A stretch of 64,000 bases of DNA from Acidobacteriota bacterium (GCA_030066195.1 JASJCB010000101.1:1-64000); one strand, 5' to 3'; counted from the stretch's first letter, positions 19,437 through 28,181 are shown. Translations and numbers: made by a program. The notes: generated by a model from the sequence alone, not told the origin.

Positions 19437-19670
19437 GTGTATCAATCCATCGTCATGATGTATCGAGGGAGTCTCACCGTGTTTCAATTCAAACCCCCGG
19501 CCCGGACACGAGGATCGGTCATCGCCGCCGGTGTTTCCTGGTTGATGATGACCCTGGCTGCCGCCGGTTGCTGTTACGGGTATATCTATCGAAAGACCGG
19601 CAAGCTGGCCCCGGCGGCACTCAGCCATGCCCTGGTGGATACGGTCTGGTGGGCTTTCTTCTCAGCGTGA
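19437..19670 (+). pseudogene. CPBP-family intramembrane protease, C-terminal remnant
   Basis: The last ~45 residues have the closing signature of CPBP (Abi) proteases: GYIYRKTGKLAPAALSHALVDTVWWAFF, in which the S-H is the conserved C-terminal motif His. The earlier conserved EExxxR and FxxxH motifs are missing and the first 25 codons look random. Only 77 codons in all. It is a fragment of a once ~250-residue membrane protein; its end overlaps the convergent gene by a few bases. Confidence 0.5.
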
Positions 19671-20126
19671 GCCGTCATCCACGAAACCCGCCGCATTGGG
19701 TTTGCGCGCTTCATCCAGCCCCGGGAAGTTGTAGAAGATGCCGCCGCCTTCACTGACCTGCATCTCGCAGATGCTGTTGCCGTGCAGGCTTTCCAATATT
19801 CGTGAGGCCTCTTCGCTGGTCAACCGGGAATGAGCGGCCACCTCGGCGGCGCTCAATTTGCCGCCGCGCTCCTCCGCCAGGAGCAGAACAAGGCGCTCGC
19901 TTTCTGCCTTTTCTGAGCCCTTGGACTCATTGACGGCATAATAACTCAACCAACCTCCCGCACCCATGGGGAGCACACCGAGGATGAAGAGCTGCACCAG
20001 GTAGGTGATCAGGCTCATCTCGTGATCCGGGTTCAAGAATTGGAGCGTGCCGCCCAGAGCGGTGATGCCGCCCCAGCCGATGAGACATAAACCGATCATA
20101 AACAAACAAAAGTCCCAGAACTTCAC
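19662..20126 (-). CDS. Membrane protein with C-terminal winged-helix domain (154 aa)
   Basis: Start chosen at GTG 20126, 5 nt after GGGGGA; a TTG five codons upstream (20141) lies inside that SD. Two hydrophobic helices (FCLFMIGLCLIGWGG; TYLVQLFILGVLPMGAGGWLSYYA) are followed by a ~65-residue cytoplasmic domain with a winged-helix pattern (SERLVLLLAEERGGKLSAAEVA, then SRLTSEEASRILESL). The pattern 'membrane anchor plus wHTH' is seen in many uncharacterised Acidobacteriota and Gram-positive proteins. Function unknown; possibly a membrane-tethered regulator. Confidence 0.7.
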   Translation of the reverse strand: MKFWDFCLFMIGLCLIGWGGITALGGTLQFLNPDHEMSLITYLVQLFILGVLPMGAGGWLSYYAVNESKGSEKAESERLVLLLAEERGGKLSAAEVAAHSRLTSEEASRILESLHGNSICEMQVSEGGGIFYNFPGLDEARKPNAAGFVDDGSR

Positions 20127-20202
20127 AAGTTCCCCCGGCAACTGATATGAGGCATTCTAACCCGCCGGAGCGCCGCGAGCAATCATCGGTGTTCCAGACG
20201 AT

Positions 20203-22116
20203 TCAATCCAGTCGGGCCGTCAGGCTGAAGATTTCGCCGAAGATGGGGTGCAGATGCGCCTCGTCGCCTTTTTGTAGGCGTTCCTCGGGGGGTTCCGTGT
20301 TCAGCATGCTCTTGGGGGACCAGACGATGGTCAGTTTGTTGATGCCGTGGTTCAGCACGCAGCGCGGTACCCGAATCCGGTGTCGTGTCCAAGATTCGCA
20401 AAGCTCCGGGGTTGCTACCGAATGACCGTTGACGCGAACATCCGTGGGGAAACCCGCGGATTGGCGCGCTACCAGTTTCAAGTTGACATCTCGGGTGGTC
20501 GGGCAGATCAGGGCGAAGGAGGTTCGCGGCCAGGGGCATCGAATGCAGGTTGTTTCGCGGGCGGATTGCATGATCTCCGGATAGAACTGCATCAATGGTT
20601 CCCAAAGGTAGAAGGGGTGCGCCAGCTCTTCCGGTTCGGAGCCGAGGCCGCGATGGTGCAGCAGGATGTTGGGGATGCGTTCGGCCAGGGCCGGGGCGGC
20701 GTCCTTCAATAAGGCGGCGATCCGTTCGATGAGGACAATGTCCAGGTGGTTGTACTTCCAGCCGTGTTGCATCAATAATCGGTAGGGGCCTTGGAAGTTG
20801 CGTTCCTGGGCCTCGGTAAGCACTGCCGGAAGCCCGGTCGCACGCGCTTCCACCAGGTCGACCATGGTTTCCGTGATGCCGAAAGAGGTTTGCAGGGCGT
20901 TGATCAAGGCGTGGTCCAACAGTTCTTTGCGCCTGGGTACGTCGGGCAAGCGGTGCGCCGTGTGGACGGCCGCGCCCAGCCAGGTAACAGCCTCGATCTC
21001 AGGGGGTATCTCGGGCATGGGGGCGGAAGCAATGGTGAACCACGGGCTGTCGTCCAATATCATCGCGGTGACCGTTGCCATGGCCAGGTGGATGCCTTCC
21101 AGCGTGTGGTGGCAATAGTCCAGGAACAGGCGACGCCCGGTGACCGCTTCCCCGGTATGTTCTGCGAAGATCGCGGGCAGGTCGATCAAGGGCCATTTAT
21201 TCTCCCGACACATGCGGGTCAATACTTTCCGGGTGAGCGTACCGGCCCTGGGGGAACCGAGGAAACACAGGCTCGCATAACTCTCACTGTCCACCTCCGC
21301 TCGGTAGGCGCGCAGGGCCTTTTCCGATTCACCCAGCAGCAGCCAGGCATCGCCGATCAGCCGATAGGTTGTCGGGCAGGTACCCTCATCGACGGCCAGC
21401 AGTTTCAAAGCCTGGTCAAGGCAAGCGCGTGCGTTTTGTGCGGCCAGATTGGTTGCGGCCGCTTCGAAAAGAGTGTACCAACGGGTTCGCTGTGCCGTAT
21501 CGGCAAGGATGGGCGGTTGTAGGGCGGCCCAATCGGCCAGGTTCACCTCGGGCAACAGAACGTAAACGGGCAACTCGCCCACGGTATCGGCAATCACTTG
21601 CAGAGCGGCTTCCGCGCCCAGAACCTGTTGGTGAATGGCCGCTTCCATCACGGAGGTTACACCACCTTCCGCCCAAATTGCCCCGAAGCTTTTGCGCGCC
21701 TCCGGGTCCGGGAAATATGGCGAGATGCGCGGCGTTTCCAACAGGTTCCAGTTATTGCCGCCGTAGAGAACGATGATATCGGGCTGCAGTTGCAGGGACG
21801 CGGCCACGGTCTCCGCCATGGAGCCCAGGGTTTCATTGGTGCGCGAGAAGTCGATGACCTCGTAGGGTTCATCCGCCATGTAGTTTAGTTGGTCTTCCAG
21901 CACGCGGGCGCAGGTCAGGTGCGGTGCGAACAGGTAACCGGCGGCCACGGATTCCCCGAAAAAGCAAACCCGCCGGATGCCTTTCGTTTTGTCTGCCGGA
22001 ATTTCCATGCGGCTTGCATGATGATCACCGTAAGCCGGAACCGGCGGACGCACAAAGATCGGTTTTCCGTTGCGCGTTTGGGGTTGCCAGATACTGATCG
22101 GAGTGGGTTTCGTCAT
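20203..22116 (-). CDS. SGNH/GDSL hydrolase-like protein with TPR-like helices
   Basis: 637 residues from ATG 22116; the longer frame (to 22320) reads antisense-like sequence overlapping the carbamoyltransferase gene and is rejected. Block I FFGESVAAGY carries the nucleophile-type Ser in G-E-S; YGGNNW resembles the Asn block; DYCHHTLEGIHLA supplies an Asp/His pair like block V. A TPR-like stretch sits between (CPTTYRLIGDAWLLLGESEKALRAYRAE). The C-terminal ~120 residues form a beta-rich domain (VRVNGHSVATPELCESW). It starts 11 bp after the carbamoyltransferase stop, so the two are probably co-transcribed and may act on the same O-linked group, the hydrolase or acyl-transferase side of a tailoring step. 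Substrate unknown. Confidence 0.75.
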   Translation of the reverse strand: MTKPTPISIWQPQTRNGKPIFVRPPVPAYGDHHASRMEIPADKTKGIRRVCFFGESVAAGYLFAPHLTCARVLEDQLNYMADEPYEVIDFSRTNETLGSMAETVAASLQLQPDIIVLYGGNNWNLLETPRISPYFPDPEARKSFGAIWAEGGVTSVMEAAIHQQVLGAEAALQVIADTVGELPVYVLLPEVNLADWAALQPPILADTAQRTRWYTLFEAAATNLAAQNARACLDQALKLLAVDEGTCPTTYRLIGDAWLLLGESEKALRAYRAEVDSESYASLCFLGSPRAGTLTRKVLTRMCRENKWPLIDLPAIFAEHTGEAVTGRRLFLDYCHHTLEGIHLAMATVTAMILDDSPWFTIASAPMPEIPPEIEAVTWLGAAVHTAHRLPDVPRRKELLDHALINALQTSFGITETMVDLVEARATGLPAVLTEAQERNFQGPYRLLMQHGWKYNHLDIVLIERIAALLKDAAPALAERIPNILLHHRGLGSEPEELAHPFYLWEPLMQFYPEIMQSARETTCIRCPWPRTSFALICPTTRDVNLKLVARQSAGFPTDVRVNGHSVATPELCESWTRHRIRVPRCVLNHGINKLTIVWSPKSMLNTEPPEERLQKGDEAHLHPIFGEIFSLTARLD

Positions 22117-22127
22117 GCGCCGCTCGC

Positions 22128-23891
22128 TCAAACAAATGTATAGAGGTGTTCGCTGACGGCGCTCTTGCCGCCGGATAATCCGCCGTCGGCCGGCAGCCAG
22201 ACTTCCAGAAGGGCTTCCAAATGTGCGGGCAGCATGTGGCGTTCGATAACGAAGTCCTCCAAAACCAGCAGGTCCAGTTCCGAGTTGGCCATGCAAAGCA
22301 GCGCATCGGCGGGTGAGCACACAATCGGTTCGCCGCGCACATTAAATGACGTATTCACCAGCAGGGGACAGCCCGTCCTGGCTTGGAAGGCGGCAATCAG
22401 CGCCGCGTAGCGTGGGTTTTGGGGGGCGGTTACCGTCTGGGGTCGGGCGGAACCGTTGATATGGGTAATGCCCGGCAGTTTCAAGGCGGACCGTACCCGG
22501 CAGGTCTCCAACATAAAGGGCGACGCCTGTTCCAACTGGAAGTGTTCACCGGCGTGGTCCAACAGCACGCTGGGGGCAAACGGTCGGAAGGATTCGCGCT
22601 TCTTGACCACCTTGTTCAGACGATCGCGGATATTCGGGTCCAGGGGATTGGCAAGGATGCTGCGGGCGCCCAAGGCGCGGGGGCCGAACTCCATACGGCC
22701 GTGGAACCAGCCCACGGTTTGTTGCTTCACCAGGCGTTCGGCTACAAAAGCGATCAGGTCGGCCTCGCGGTTCCGAAAATCATGGGCGGGGATACCGGTC
22801 GGCACCAACAAGTGTTCGATCCGGTCACCGCTCCAGGCCGGCCCCAGATAGACCGCGTCCAAGGCCGTTTCGGAATGCCGCTTGCCGGTTATGTCGATAT
22901 GAGCCAGGGCCGCGGCGCCCAAGCAGGCGCCCGCATCGCCCGCCGCCGGTTGGATGAAGAGCTCTCGGAAGGGGGTTTCCCGACGAATACGACCGTTGGC
23001 CACGCAATTCAGCGCCACGCCGCCCGCCATGCACAGGTTCCCAGCACCGGTCTTTTCCGCCAACCAATTTGCCTTTTGCAGCAGAATCTCCTCCAGCACT
23101 TGTTGCATGCTTGCCGCAATATGCGTGTGAACGGGTAAGATCTCCGATTCGGGTTCACGGGGCGGGCAGCCCAACAACTCGATCAGGGCATCGGAGTACA
23201 TGCGGTCGCCGCGCACGTAGTCAAAATACTCCATATTCAAGTGATAATCGCCCGCGTCTTTATTCTCTACCAATCGGCGGATACGCGCCGTGTACTTGGG
23301 GTCTCCGTAGGGCGCCAGGCCCATGACCTTGTATTCGCCGCTGTTCACCTTGAAACCCAGGAAGGCGGTGACGGCCGCGTATAGCAGGCCCAGTGAATGA
23401 GGAAAGCGAACCTCGGCAAACAGGTCGATTTCGCTTCCGCCCCCGTAGCCGTAAGAGGTTGTGGCCCATTCGCCGACGCCGTCCACGGTCAACAGGGCCG
23501 CATCCTGAAAGCCCGAGAAAAAGTAGGCGCTTGCAGCGTGGGAGCGGTGATGCTCATAGGTTCGGACGGGGCCGCGCCAGCCCAGCTTTTCGCGAATGGC
23601 GCGGACGGGCCGTTGCGGATCGAAACTGGAATCATCATCGGCAACACCCGCGGCGTGGCGCTGACGTTCGGTTTTCAGTCCGGGCGATTCGTAATAAGCC
23701 AGGCAGTCGATATCGGTTATATCCAAGCCGGCCTCTTCCAGGCAGTAGCGGAAGGCGTTGACCGGGGTGCGCGGGTCGTTTTTGACTCGAGTGAAGCGTT
23801 CTTCCTGAGCGGCCGCCACAAGATTCCCGTCTACCATCAGGCAACAGGAGGCGTCGTGATAGAACGCGGAAAGACCGACAATACAGACCAT
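22128..23891 (-). CDS. NodU/CmcH-family carbamoyltransferase
   Basis: 587 residues, the family's usual size. N-terminal ASKHA-like domain begins IVGLSAFYHDASCCLMVDG and contains EEERF-type AQEERFTRVKND, the metal-binding EHHRSHAASAY and LLTVDGVGEW. The C-terminal half has MAGGVALNCVANG, FIQPAAGDAGACLGAA, and the GRMEFGPRALGARSILA block that binds carbamoyl adenylate. Such enzymes make a carbamoyl-AMP intermediate from carbamoyl phosphate and ATP and transfer it to a hydroxyl of a sugar or natural product. Followed at 11 bp by the SGNH-like protein. No polyketide or peptide synthase is in the window, so the acceptor could be a surface glycan or a product made elsewhere. Confidence 0.93.
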   Translation of the reverse strand: MVCIVGLSAFYHDASCCLMVDGNLVAAAQEERFTRVKNDPRTPVNAFRYCLEEAGLDITDIDCLAYYESPGLKTERQRHAAGVADDDSSFDPQRPVRAIREKLGWRGPVRTYEHHRSHAASAYFFSGFQDAALLTVDGVGEWATTSYGYGGGSEIDLFAEVRFPHSLGLLYAAVTAFLGFKVNSGEYKVMGLAPYGDPKYTARIRRLVENKDAGDYHLNMEYFDYVRGDRMYSDALIELLGCPPREPESEILPVHTHIAASMQQVLEEILLQKANWLAEKTGAGNLCMAGGVALNCVANGRIRRETPFRELFIQPAAGDAGACLGAAALAHIDITGKRHSETALDAVYLGPAWSGDRIEHLLVPTGIPAHDFRNREADLIAFVAERLVKQQTVGWFHGRMEFGPRALGARSILANPLDPNIRDRLNKVVKKRESFRPFAPSVLLDHAGEHFQLEQASPFMLETCRVRSALKLPGITHINGSARPQTVTAPQNPRYAALIAAFQARTGCPLLVNTSFNVRGEPIVCSPADALLCMANSELDLLVLEDFVIERHMLPAHLEALLEVWLPADGGLSGGKSAVSEHLYTFV

Positions 23892-23961
23892 TTTGTCTCA
23901 CGGGGTAAAGGTTTGCCCGGGCGGTTTTCAGTCACCCGGGCATAGTTTAACCGTGAGTGGT

Positions 23962-25941
23962 CTAGTTGTCCAGTTTCCTGGTCGCATTCCAACGAATCAA
24001 CCACAGCAAGGCGGCAAGGCTGAGAACACCGACGACAATATTGAGGAGCAGGCTCAGTTCTTCCCAATCCAGGAAGCCCTTGATCTTCTCGCCTTGAGTA
24101 ACCACGGCGATCCAAAGCGCCAGCAGGACACCGGTAAGGCCTTCGCCGCCCACCAGGCCGGAGCCGAAGAGCACGCCTTTCTCGCGGCGGCGTTCTGCTT
24201 CTTTCTCGTCTTGATTGCGCGTGATGAAGTGCCGCAACAGGCCGCCCAGGAACAGGGGCATCATGGTGCTCAGCGGCAGGTAGACACCCACCGCGAACGG
24301 CAGGGTGGGCAAACGCAAGGCGAACACCACCAGGGTAATGCCCGCGCCGATGCCGACCAGGTTCCACGGTAGTTTCTGGTCCAAAACGCCGTCGATGACC
24401 AGCTTCATCAGGGTGGCCTGCGGGGCGGCCAGTTCTTCGCTGCCCAGGGTGAACGCGTCGTGCAGCAGGATCAAGACCAGGCAGATGAAGGCAGCGCATG
24501 TCACTACGCCCACCAGTTCGCCGATTTGCTGACGGCGGGGCGTAGCGCCCAGGATGAAGCCTGTCTTCAAGTCTTGCGAGGTGTCGCCCGCAATGGAGGC
24601 CGCAATACAAACCACGGTGCCCACCATCAACGCGGTTGCCTTACCGTAGATGTCGGTCCAGCCCATAAAGTAGAAGATCAGGCTGGTGCCGATGAGGGTG
24701 GCGATGGTCATACCGGAGGTCGGGTTGGAGGTCACACCCACCAGGCCCACGATGCGGCTGGAAACCGTAACGAAGAAGAAGGCAAAGATACCGATCAGCA
24801 CGGCGGCGATGCCTCGAACCACGACAGAGTCGATGAAACCCAGGATACCGGGCACCACGGTGAGAACGATCAGGATGATCAGAACGAACATTCCGACGAT
24901 TTTAAAGGAAAGGTCGCTGTCGGTGCGGTCTTCTTCGGTCACTTCGCGGCGGCGTTGGCGCAACTGTTTCAGGCCGACCTTGAAGGATTCGACCATGGCG
25001 GGGATGGACTGAATAAGCGTGATGAACCCGGCCATGGCCACGGCGCCCGCGCCGATGTAGCGAACGTAACGGTTCCAGATATCTTTTGCGCTCATGTCGC
25101 GAATAATGGCTTCGGTTTCGGGATAGAAGGGTTCGGTCAAGTCGTAGCCCCACATGTTGATACCGGGGATGATGATCAGGGCGGAAAGTAAACCGCCGGC
25201 CACCATTACGGTGGCGATGCGCAGGCCCAGGATATAGCCAACCCCCATAAGCGCCGGCGAGATCTTGGCGGAGAGGAAGACCTTCCAGGTTTCGGGACCC
25301 ACGGGAATCTCGAGGGTTTTGGGAATCAACTTGAAGCCGTCGGTAAGCGCCTTGAACAGGATGCCGACGCCGATACCCCAGAACACGCCGGATGCATGCT
25401 TGCCGCCGTGCTCGGAAGCGACCAAAACCTCGGCGCAGGCCATGCCCTCGGGGTAAGGCAAATTGCCATGTTCCTTCTTGATCAGGAAACGACGTAAGGG
25501 CACCATGGCCAGCACGCCCAACAGCCCGCCGGAAGCGGCCAGGAATGCCATTTGCAGTAATTCGGGGCGAATGAATTCCTGACCGGGAACCATGGACCAG
25601 ATGAACAGGGCGGGCAGCGTGAACAAGACGCCGGACGCTACCGAACTACTGGCGGAGCCGATGGTCTGCGACATGTTGGTCTCTAGAATATTGTGGCGGC
25701 CCAAGGCGCGAAAGATAACCACGGACAGCACGGCCACGGGAATGGAGGTGCTGATGGTCAGGCCGCTTTTCAGGCCCAGGTAAACGTTGGCGGAACCGAA
25801 CAGGACGCCCAGGAAGATGCCGGTGATGATGGCCTTCAGGGTAAATTCGGGATAGGTCTCGCCATGAGTGTAGGGAACATAGGTTTCGCCCTCGGCCAAT
25901 TCATAGGCAGTCTTGGGCAACTTGCGCGGTTCGCTGGACAT
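23962..25941 (-). CDS. OPT-family oligopeptide/metal-chelate transporter
   Basis: 659 residues with about 15 membrane helices, ATG 25941 behind GAGGAG. Starts with KLPKTAYELAEGETYVPY and the conserved FTLKAIITGIFLGVLFGSANVYLGLKSGLT, then NMSQTIGSASSSVASGVLFTLPALF, MVPLRRFLI and the NPTSGMTIATL motif. It matches the prokaryotic OPT subgroup (~650 aa) that imports short peptides or metal complexes by proton symport in the inner membrane. Separated by 70 bp from the carbamoyltransferase gene and possibly in the same transcript, but with no evident functional tie. Confidence 0.93.
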   Translation of the reverse strand: MSSEPRKLPKTAYELAEGETYVPYTHGETYPEFTLKAIITGIFLGVLFGSANVYLGLKSGLTISTSIPVAVLSVVIFRALGRHNILETNMSQTIGSASSSVASGVLFTLPALFIWSMVPGQEFIRPELLQMAFLAASGGLLGVLAMVPLRRFLIKKEHGNLPYPEGMACAEVLVASEHGGKHASGVFWGIGVGILFKALTDGFKLIPKTLEIPVGPETWKVFLSAKISPALMGVGYILGLRIATVMVAGGLLSALIIIPGINMWGYDLTEPFYPETEAIIRDMSAKDIWNRYVRYIGAGAVAMAGFITLIQSIPAMVESFKVGLKQLRQRRREVTEEDRTDSDLSFKIVGMFVLIILIVLTVVPGILGFIDSVVVRGIAAVLIGIFAFFFVTVSSRIVGLVGVTSNPTSGMTIATLIGTSLIFYFMGWTDIYGKATALMVGTVVCIAASIAGDTSQDLKTGFILGATPRRQQIGELVGVVTCAAFICLVLILLHDAFTLGSEELAAPQATLMKLVIDGVLDQKLPWNLVGIGAGITLVVFALRLPTLPFAVGVYLPLSTMMPLFLGGLLRHFITRNQDEKEAERRREKGVLFGSGLVGGEGLTGVLLALWIAVVTQGEKIKGFLDWEELSLLLNIVVGVLSLAALLWLIRWNATRKLDN

Positions 25942-26172
25942 GCGGTACTCCTCATCATGAATCGATCAATCGATGGTTACCTTACCATGAGGCAAAGAGG
26001 AATACCAGAGCCGTGAAAGGGGAGAGATGCAGAGCATATGATCTATCTTTTTGAATTTTCTTTGACCTCGTTGCGGCTGTATTCGTGCGTTTCTTCATAA
26101 CAGGGGGATTTGTTTCCTATGCCGACCTATAAACGGGTTTCCCTCCTCACCTTAAATCCAAGGAGTTTTCCC

Positions 26173-26403
26173 ATGAAGAAGCGTCTGAAGTTGAATGATC
26201 TCAAAGTTTCCAGTTTCCTTACATCCGATCAGGAAGTACGCGGTGGTTTGCACACCGACAACTGCGTTCCCCTAACCCAGGGGCCCGGGGACAGCAACAT
26301 GCTGGTTTGTCAATCTATCGGTGTTCATTGCAGCTACGGCGACTGCTCCGGCTTTGCAACCCAGCACGCCAACTGCACCCAGGATCCTTTGATCTGTAAC
26401 TAA
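26173..26403 (+). CDS. RiPP precursor with pinensin-like lanthipeptide leader (76 aa)
   Basis: ATG 26173 follows AAGGAG (spacing 8); an ATG at 26110 in frame has no SD. Leader MKKRLKLNDLKVSSFLTS is nearly identical in pattern to those at 57451 and 6136; a Gly-Gly at residues 24-25 should mark cleavage. The ~50-residue core has six Cys and many Ser/Thr (DNCVPLTQG, LVCQSIGVHCSYGDCSG, HANCTQDPLICN). The gene is monocistronic between divergent-facing genes: OPT on the minus strand to the left and a sigma factor to the right. No LanB, LanC, peptidase or exporter is adjacent. Class assignment rests on the leader. Confidence 0.78.
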   Translation: MKKRLKLNDLKVSSFLTSDQEVRGGLHTDNCVPLTQGPGDSNMLVCQSIGVHCSYGDCSGFATQHANCTQDPLICN

Positions 26404-26418
26404 TCTTCCCTTTTTATT

Positions 26419-26443
26419 GACCGGCCCCGAGGGCGGGCCGGTC
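26419..26443 (+). terminator. Strong hairpin after the precursor gene
   Basis: Perfect 9-bp stem GACCGGCCC / GGGCCGGTC beginning 16 bp after the stop codon. The T-rich run lies before the stem (CCTTTTTATT), not after it, so it may stabilise the 3' end of a short mRNA rather than act as a canonical terminator. The interval 26444-26593 holds nothing else I recognise. Confidence 0.4.
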
Positions 26444-26593
26444 AGCTCGGGATTCCCGCCGATCTTTTCCAACAATCTAATTAATGAGGTCTACATACTG
26501 ACGCATCTATCCGATGCCTTCGTCCATAGGCCTGTCCGGACTTTAAATTTGCGCTGACCCTTCCGGCAGTGACTTTTCCACCCTGCAGGCACC

Positions 26594-26633
26594 AAAAAAT
26601 CGGGCTCCCGGCCTGTAAACCTGGGAGCCCGAT
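26594..26633 (-). terminator. Intrinsic terminator read from the minus strand
   Basis: An 11-bp perfect stem ATCGGGCTCCC / GGGAGCCCGAT (26599-26609 with 26623-26633). On the minus strand it is followed by TTTTTT. No minus-strand gene lies immediately to the right, so it may insulate the sigma-factor promoter or end antisense transcription. Confidence 0.6.
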
Positions 26634-26791
26634 TAAACCCTACCCCACGGCGGGTTGTTTTCCCGCCATGTTGCCCAATAAGCGCGAAACAGGGCTGGAG
26701 TGGATCACACTTTTTTTAAATTTTGGACCCAAACCGGTGCAAATGGTGACTACCTTATCGGGATACGTTAAGCTTGGCAGAGGAGGAAACG

Positions 26792-27370
26792 TTGGAAGAT
26801 AAGGAAATCCTGGCTGAAGTAACCCTGATGCTCCAGGAGTGGGGCGAGAGCGGTGACAGCAACTCGCTGGAACGCCTGTTACCCGCGGTTTACAGTGACC
26901 TGAGGGCCCTGGCCGGCCACCATTTCACCACCGAAAAAGAGCAGACCCTGTGTGCGACAGCCCTGGTCAACGAGGTATATCTGCGCATGGCCGGCAGCGA
27001 GAAGATCACCTTTAAAGACCGCGAACATTTTTTCTGTATCGCGGGCCGCATGATGCGCCGCATTCTGGTGGAGCATGCCCGCAAGCGGCTCACGCAAAAG
27101 CGGGGCGGCCATATGAAGATGACCCTCAACGAGGAAACGGACTTCCCGGTCATCAACAACCTCGATATTTCCACCCTGATCACCCTGAACGATGCCTTGG
27201 ACAATTTGGTCAAGGACTATCCAAGAGCCGCCCAAATCTTGGAATGGCGCATCTTTGCCGGCCTGAACAACTCCGAAATCGCCAAGACATCCGGGCTGTC
27301 CCTGGCCACGGTCAAGCGCGAGTGGGCCATGGCCAAGCAGCGTCTTTTCCTTCATATGAACCGTCGGTGA
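26792..27370 (+). CDS. ECF-type RNA polymerase sigma factor
   Basis: 192 residues from TTG 26792, which lies 5 nt after AGGAGG (26781-26786); a TTG at 26774 would put the SD inside the gene. Sigma2 contains LERLLPAVYSDLRALAGHHF, TALVNEVYLRM and HFFCIAGRMMRRILVEHAR, the signature of the ECF group found in Planctomycetota and Acidobacteriota (TIGR02999-like). Sigma4 has the HTH ILEWRIFAGLNNSEIAKTSGLSLATVKREWAMAK. Members normally sit beside Ser/Thr kinases; here no kinase adjoins and the next gene (59 bp on) is the CMD/AhpD-like protein. A second member is at 43966, next to kinases. Confidence 0.9.
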   Translation: MEDKEILAEVTLMLQEWGESGDSNSLERLLPAVYSDLRALAGHHFTTEKEQTLCATALVNEVYLRMAGSEKITFKDREHFFCIAGRMMRRILVEHARKRLTQKRGGHMKMTLNEETDFPVINNLDISTLITLNDALDNLVKDYPRAAQILEWRIFAGLNNSEIAKTSGLSLATVKREWAMAKQRLFLHMNRR

Positions 27371-27428
27371 TTTGTCCGGGACCATGATTTTTCGTAAAAT
27401 AGGAAAGTCGGGTTCCGGAGGTATCAAC

Positions 27429-27974
27429 ATGGCGAGAATCGATGGTGTCGACCCCAAAGCGGCAAACGGGTACATCGGCAAGGTATTGAAAGCCCAGGAA
27501 GAAGTTTGGGGCGGTCCTCTGCTGAACCACTTACTCTACGCTCGTCGTCCCGCTCTGTTCAAGGCCGTGCGCGGCATGTGGAGCGGCCTGAACAAGGACG
27601 GCCCGTTACCGGAGACCCTGGTCGCCCTGATCAACAGAAGGGTAGCGGCCCATAACGGCTGCGTTTTCTGACAGGACATCAATGCTGCAGTTGGCAGCCG
27701 GGCAGGTTTAAGCGAAGAAAAGATCCTGGCTTTGGAAAACTACCGGGACAGTGACCTCTATAACGACAAGGAAAAAGCGGCCCTGGCTTATGCCGACGCC
27801 ATGACCTTATCGGACCAGGATGTCTCCGATGACATGTTTCGCCGCTTGCGCGACTTTTTCGATGACGAGTCCCTGATCGAACTCACCGCGGTCATCGCCT
27901 GGGAGAATGCCTCCAGCAAATTCAACCGGGCCCTTCGCGTCCCTTCCCAAGAGCTATGGCAAAGGGAATCATAA
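27429..27974 (+). CDS. Carboxymuconolactone decarboxylase/AhpD-like protein, probable selenoprotein (CxxU)
   Basis: ATG 27429 has GGAGGT at 7 nt. The frame is open through 27974 except for one TGA at 27669-27671, which would end it at residue 80. Upstream reads ETLVALINRRVAAHNGCVF, downstream QDINAAVGSRAGLSEEKI and then the usual CMD tail (EKAALAYADAMTLSD, ELTAVIAWENASSKFNRAL). CMD/AhpD proteins carry CxxC at this spot, and the TGA sits exactly at the second Cys, giving C78-V-F-U81. With selenocysteine the protein has 181 residues, the normal length. A hairpin 12 nt past the TGA could be the SECIS. The likely role is thiol/peroxide redox chemistry. No selA/selB/selC is in the window. The alternative is a nonsense mutation of a Cys codon. 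Confidence 0.72.
27672..27708 (+). promoter_or_regulatory. Putative bacterial SECIS hairpin
   Basis: After the TGA at 27669 and 12 further bases comes GCTGC-AGTTG-GCAGC (27684-27698), a 5-bp GC-rich stem with a small loop starting 18 nt from the TGA. E. coli fdhF also has its apical loop about 18 nt after the UGA with a GU in the loop. The spacing and loop fit; SelB binding cannot be shown from sequence. Confidence 0.5.
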
Positions 27975-28007
27975 AAGCGGTCGTCACCACAAATCCTTGC
28001 AAGATCC

Positions 28008-28036
28008 TTGACTTATGTCGGCATTGTTTGTTATTT
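28008..28036 (+). promoter_or_regulatory. Sigma-70 promoter of tRNA-Val(CAC)
   Basis: TTGACT (28008-28013), 17-bp spacer, TTATTT (28031-28036), 16 bp before the tRNA. Confidence 0.5.
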
Positions 28037-28052
28037 TCACGTCTGCTTCTAC

Positions 28053-28125
28053 GGGCATGTAACTCAGTTGGTAGAGTACTACCTTCACACGGTAGGAGTC
28101 GGCGGTTCGAGTCCGTCCATGCCCA
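28053..28125 (+). tRNA. tRNA-Val (anticodon CAC)
   Basis: Full cloverleaf: acceptor GGGCATG/CATGCCC, D arm ACTC-AGTTGGTA-GAGT, anticodon stem CTACC/GGTAG with loop TTCACAC (anticodon CAC), T arm GGCGG-TTCGAGT-CCGTC, discriminator A. CCA is not encoded, unlike the other tRNAs in the window. Confidence 0.95.
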
Positions 28126-28181
28126 CTCACCTTGAGCGCGCCGATCTGCCGGCCGATACTTTCCGGTTCGTCGATCACGGT

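Noticed and set aside
22117..22320. N-terminal 68-codon extension of the SGNH-like gene
   Set aside because: Overlaps the carbamoyltransferase C-terminus out of frame; Arg/Gly-rich sequence with no homology-like pattern.
27669..27671. Simple nonsense mutation in the CMD gene
   Set aside because: Kept only as an alternative: TGA sits at the precise CxxC Cys, both sides are intact, and a suitably placed hairpin follows.
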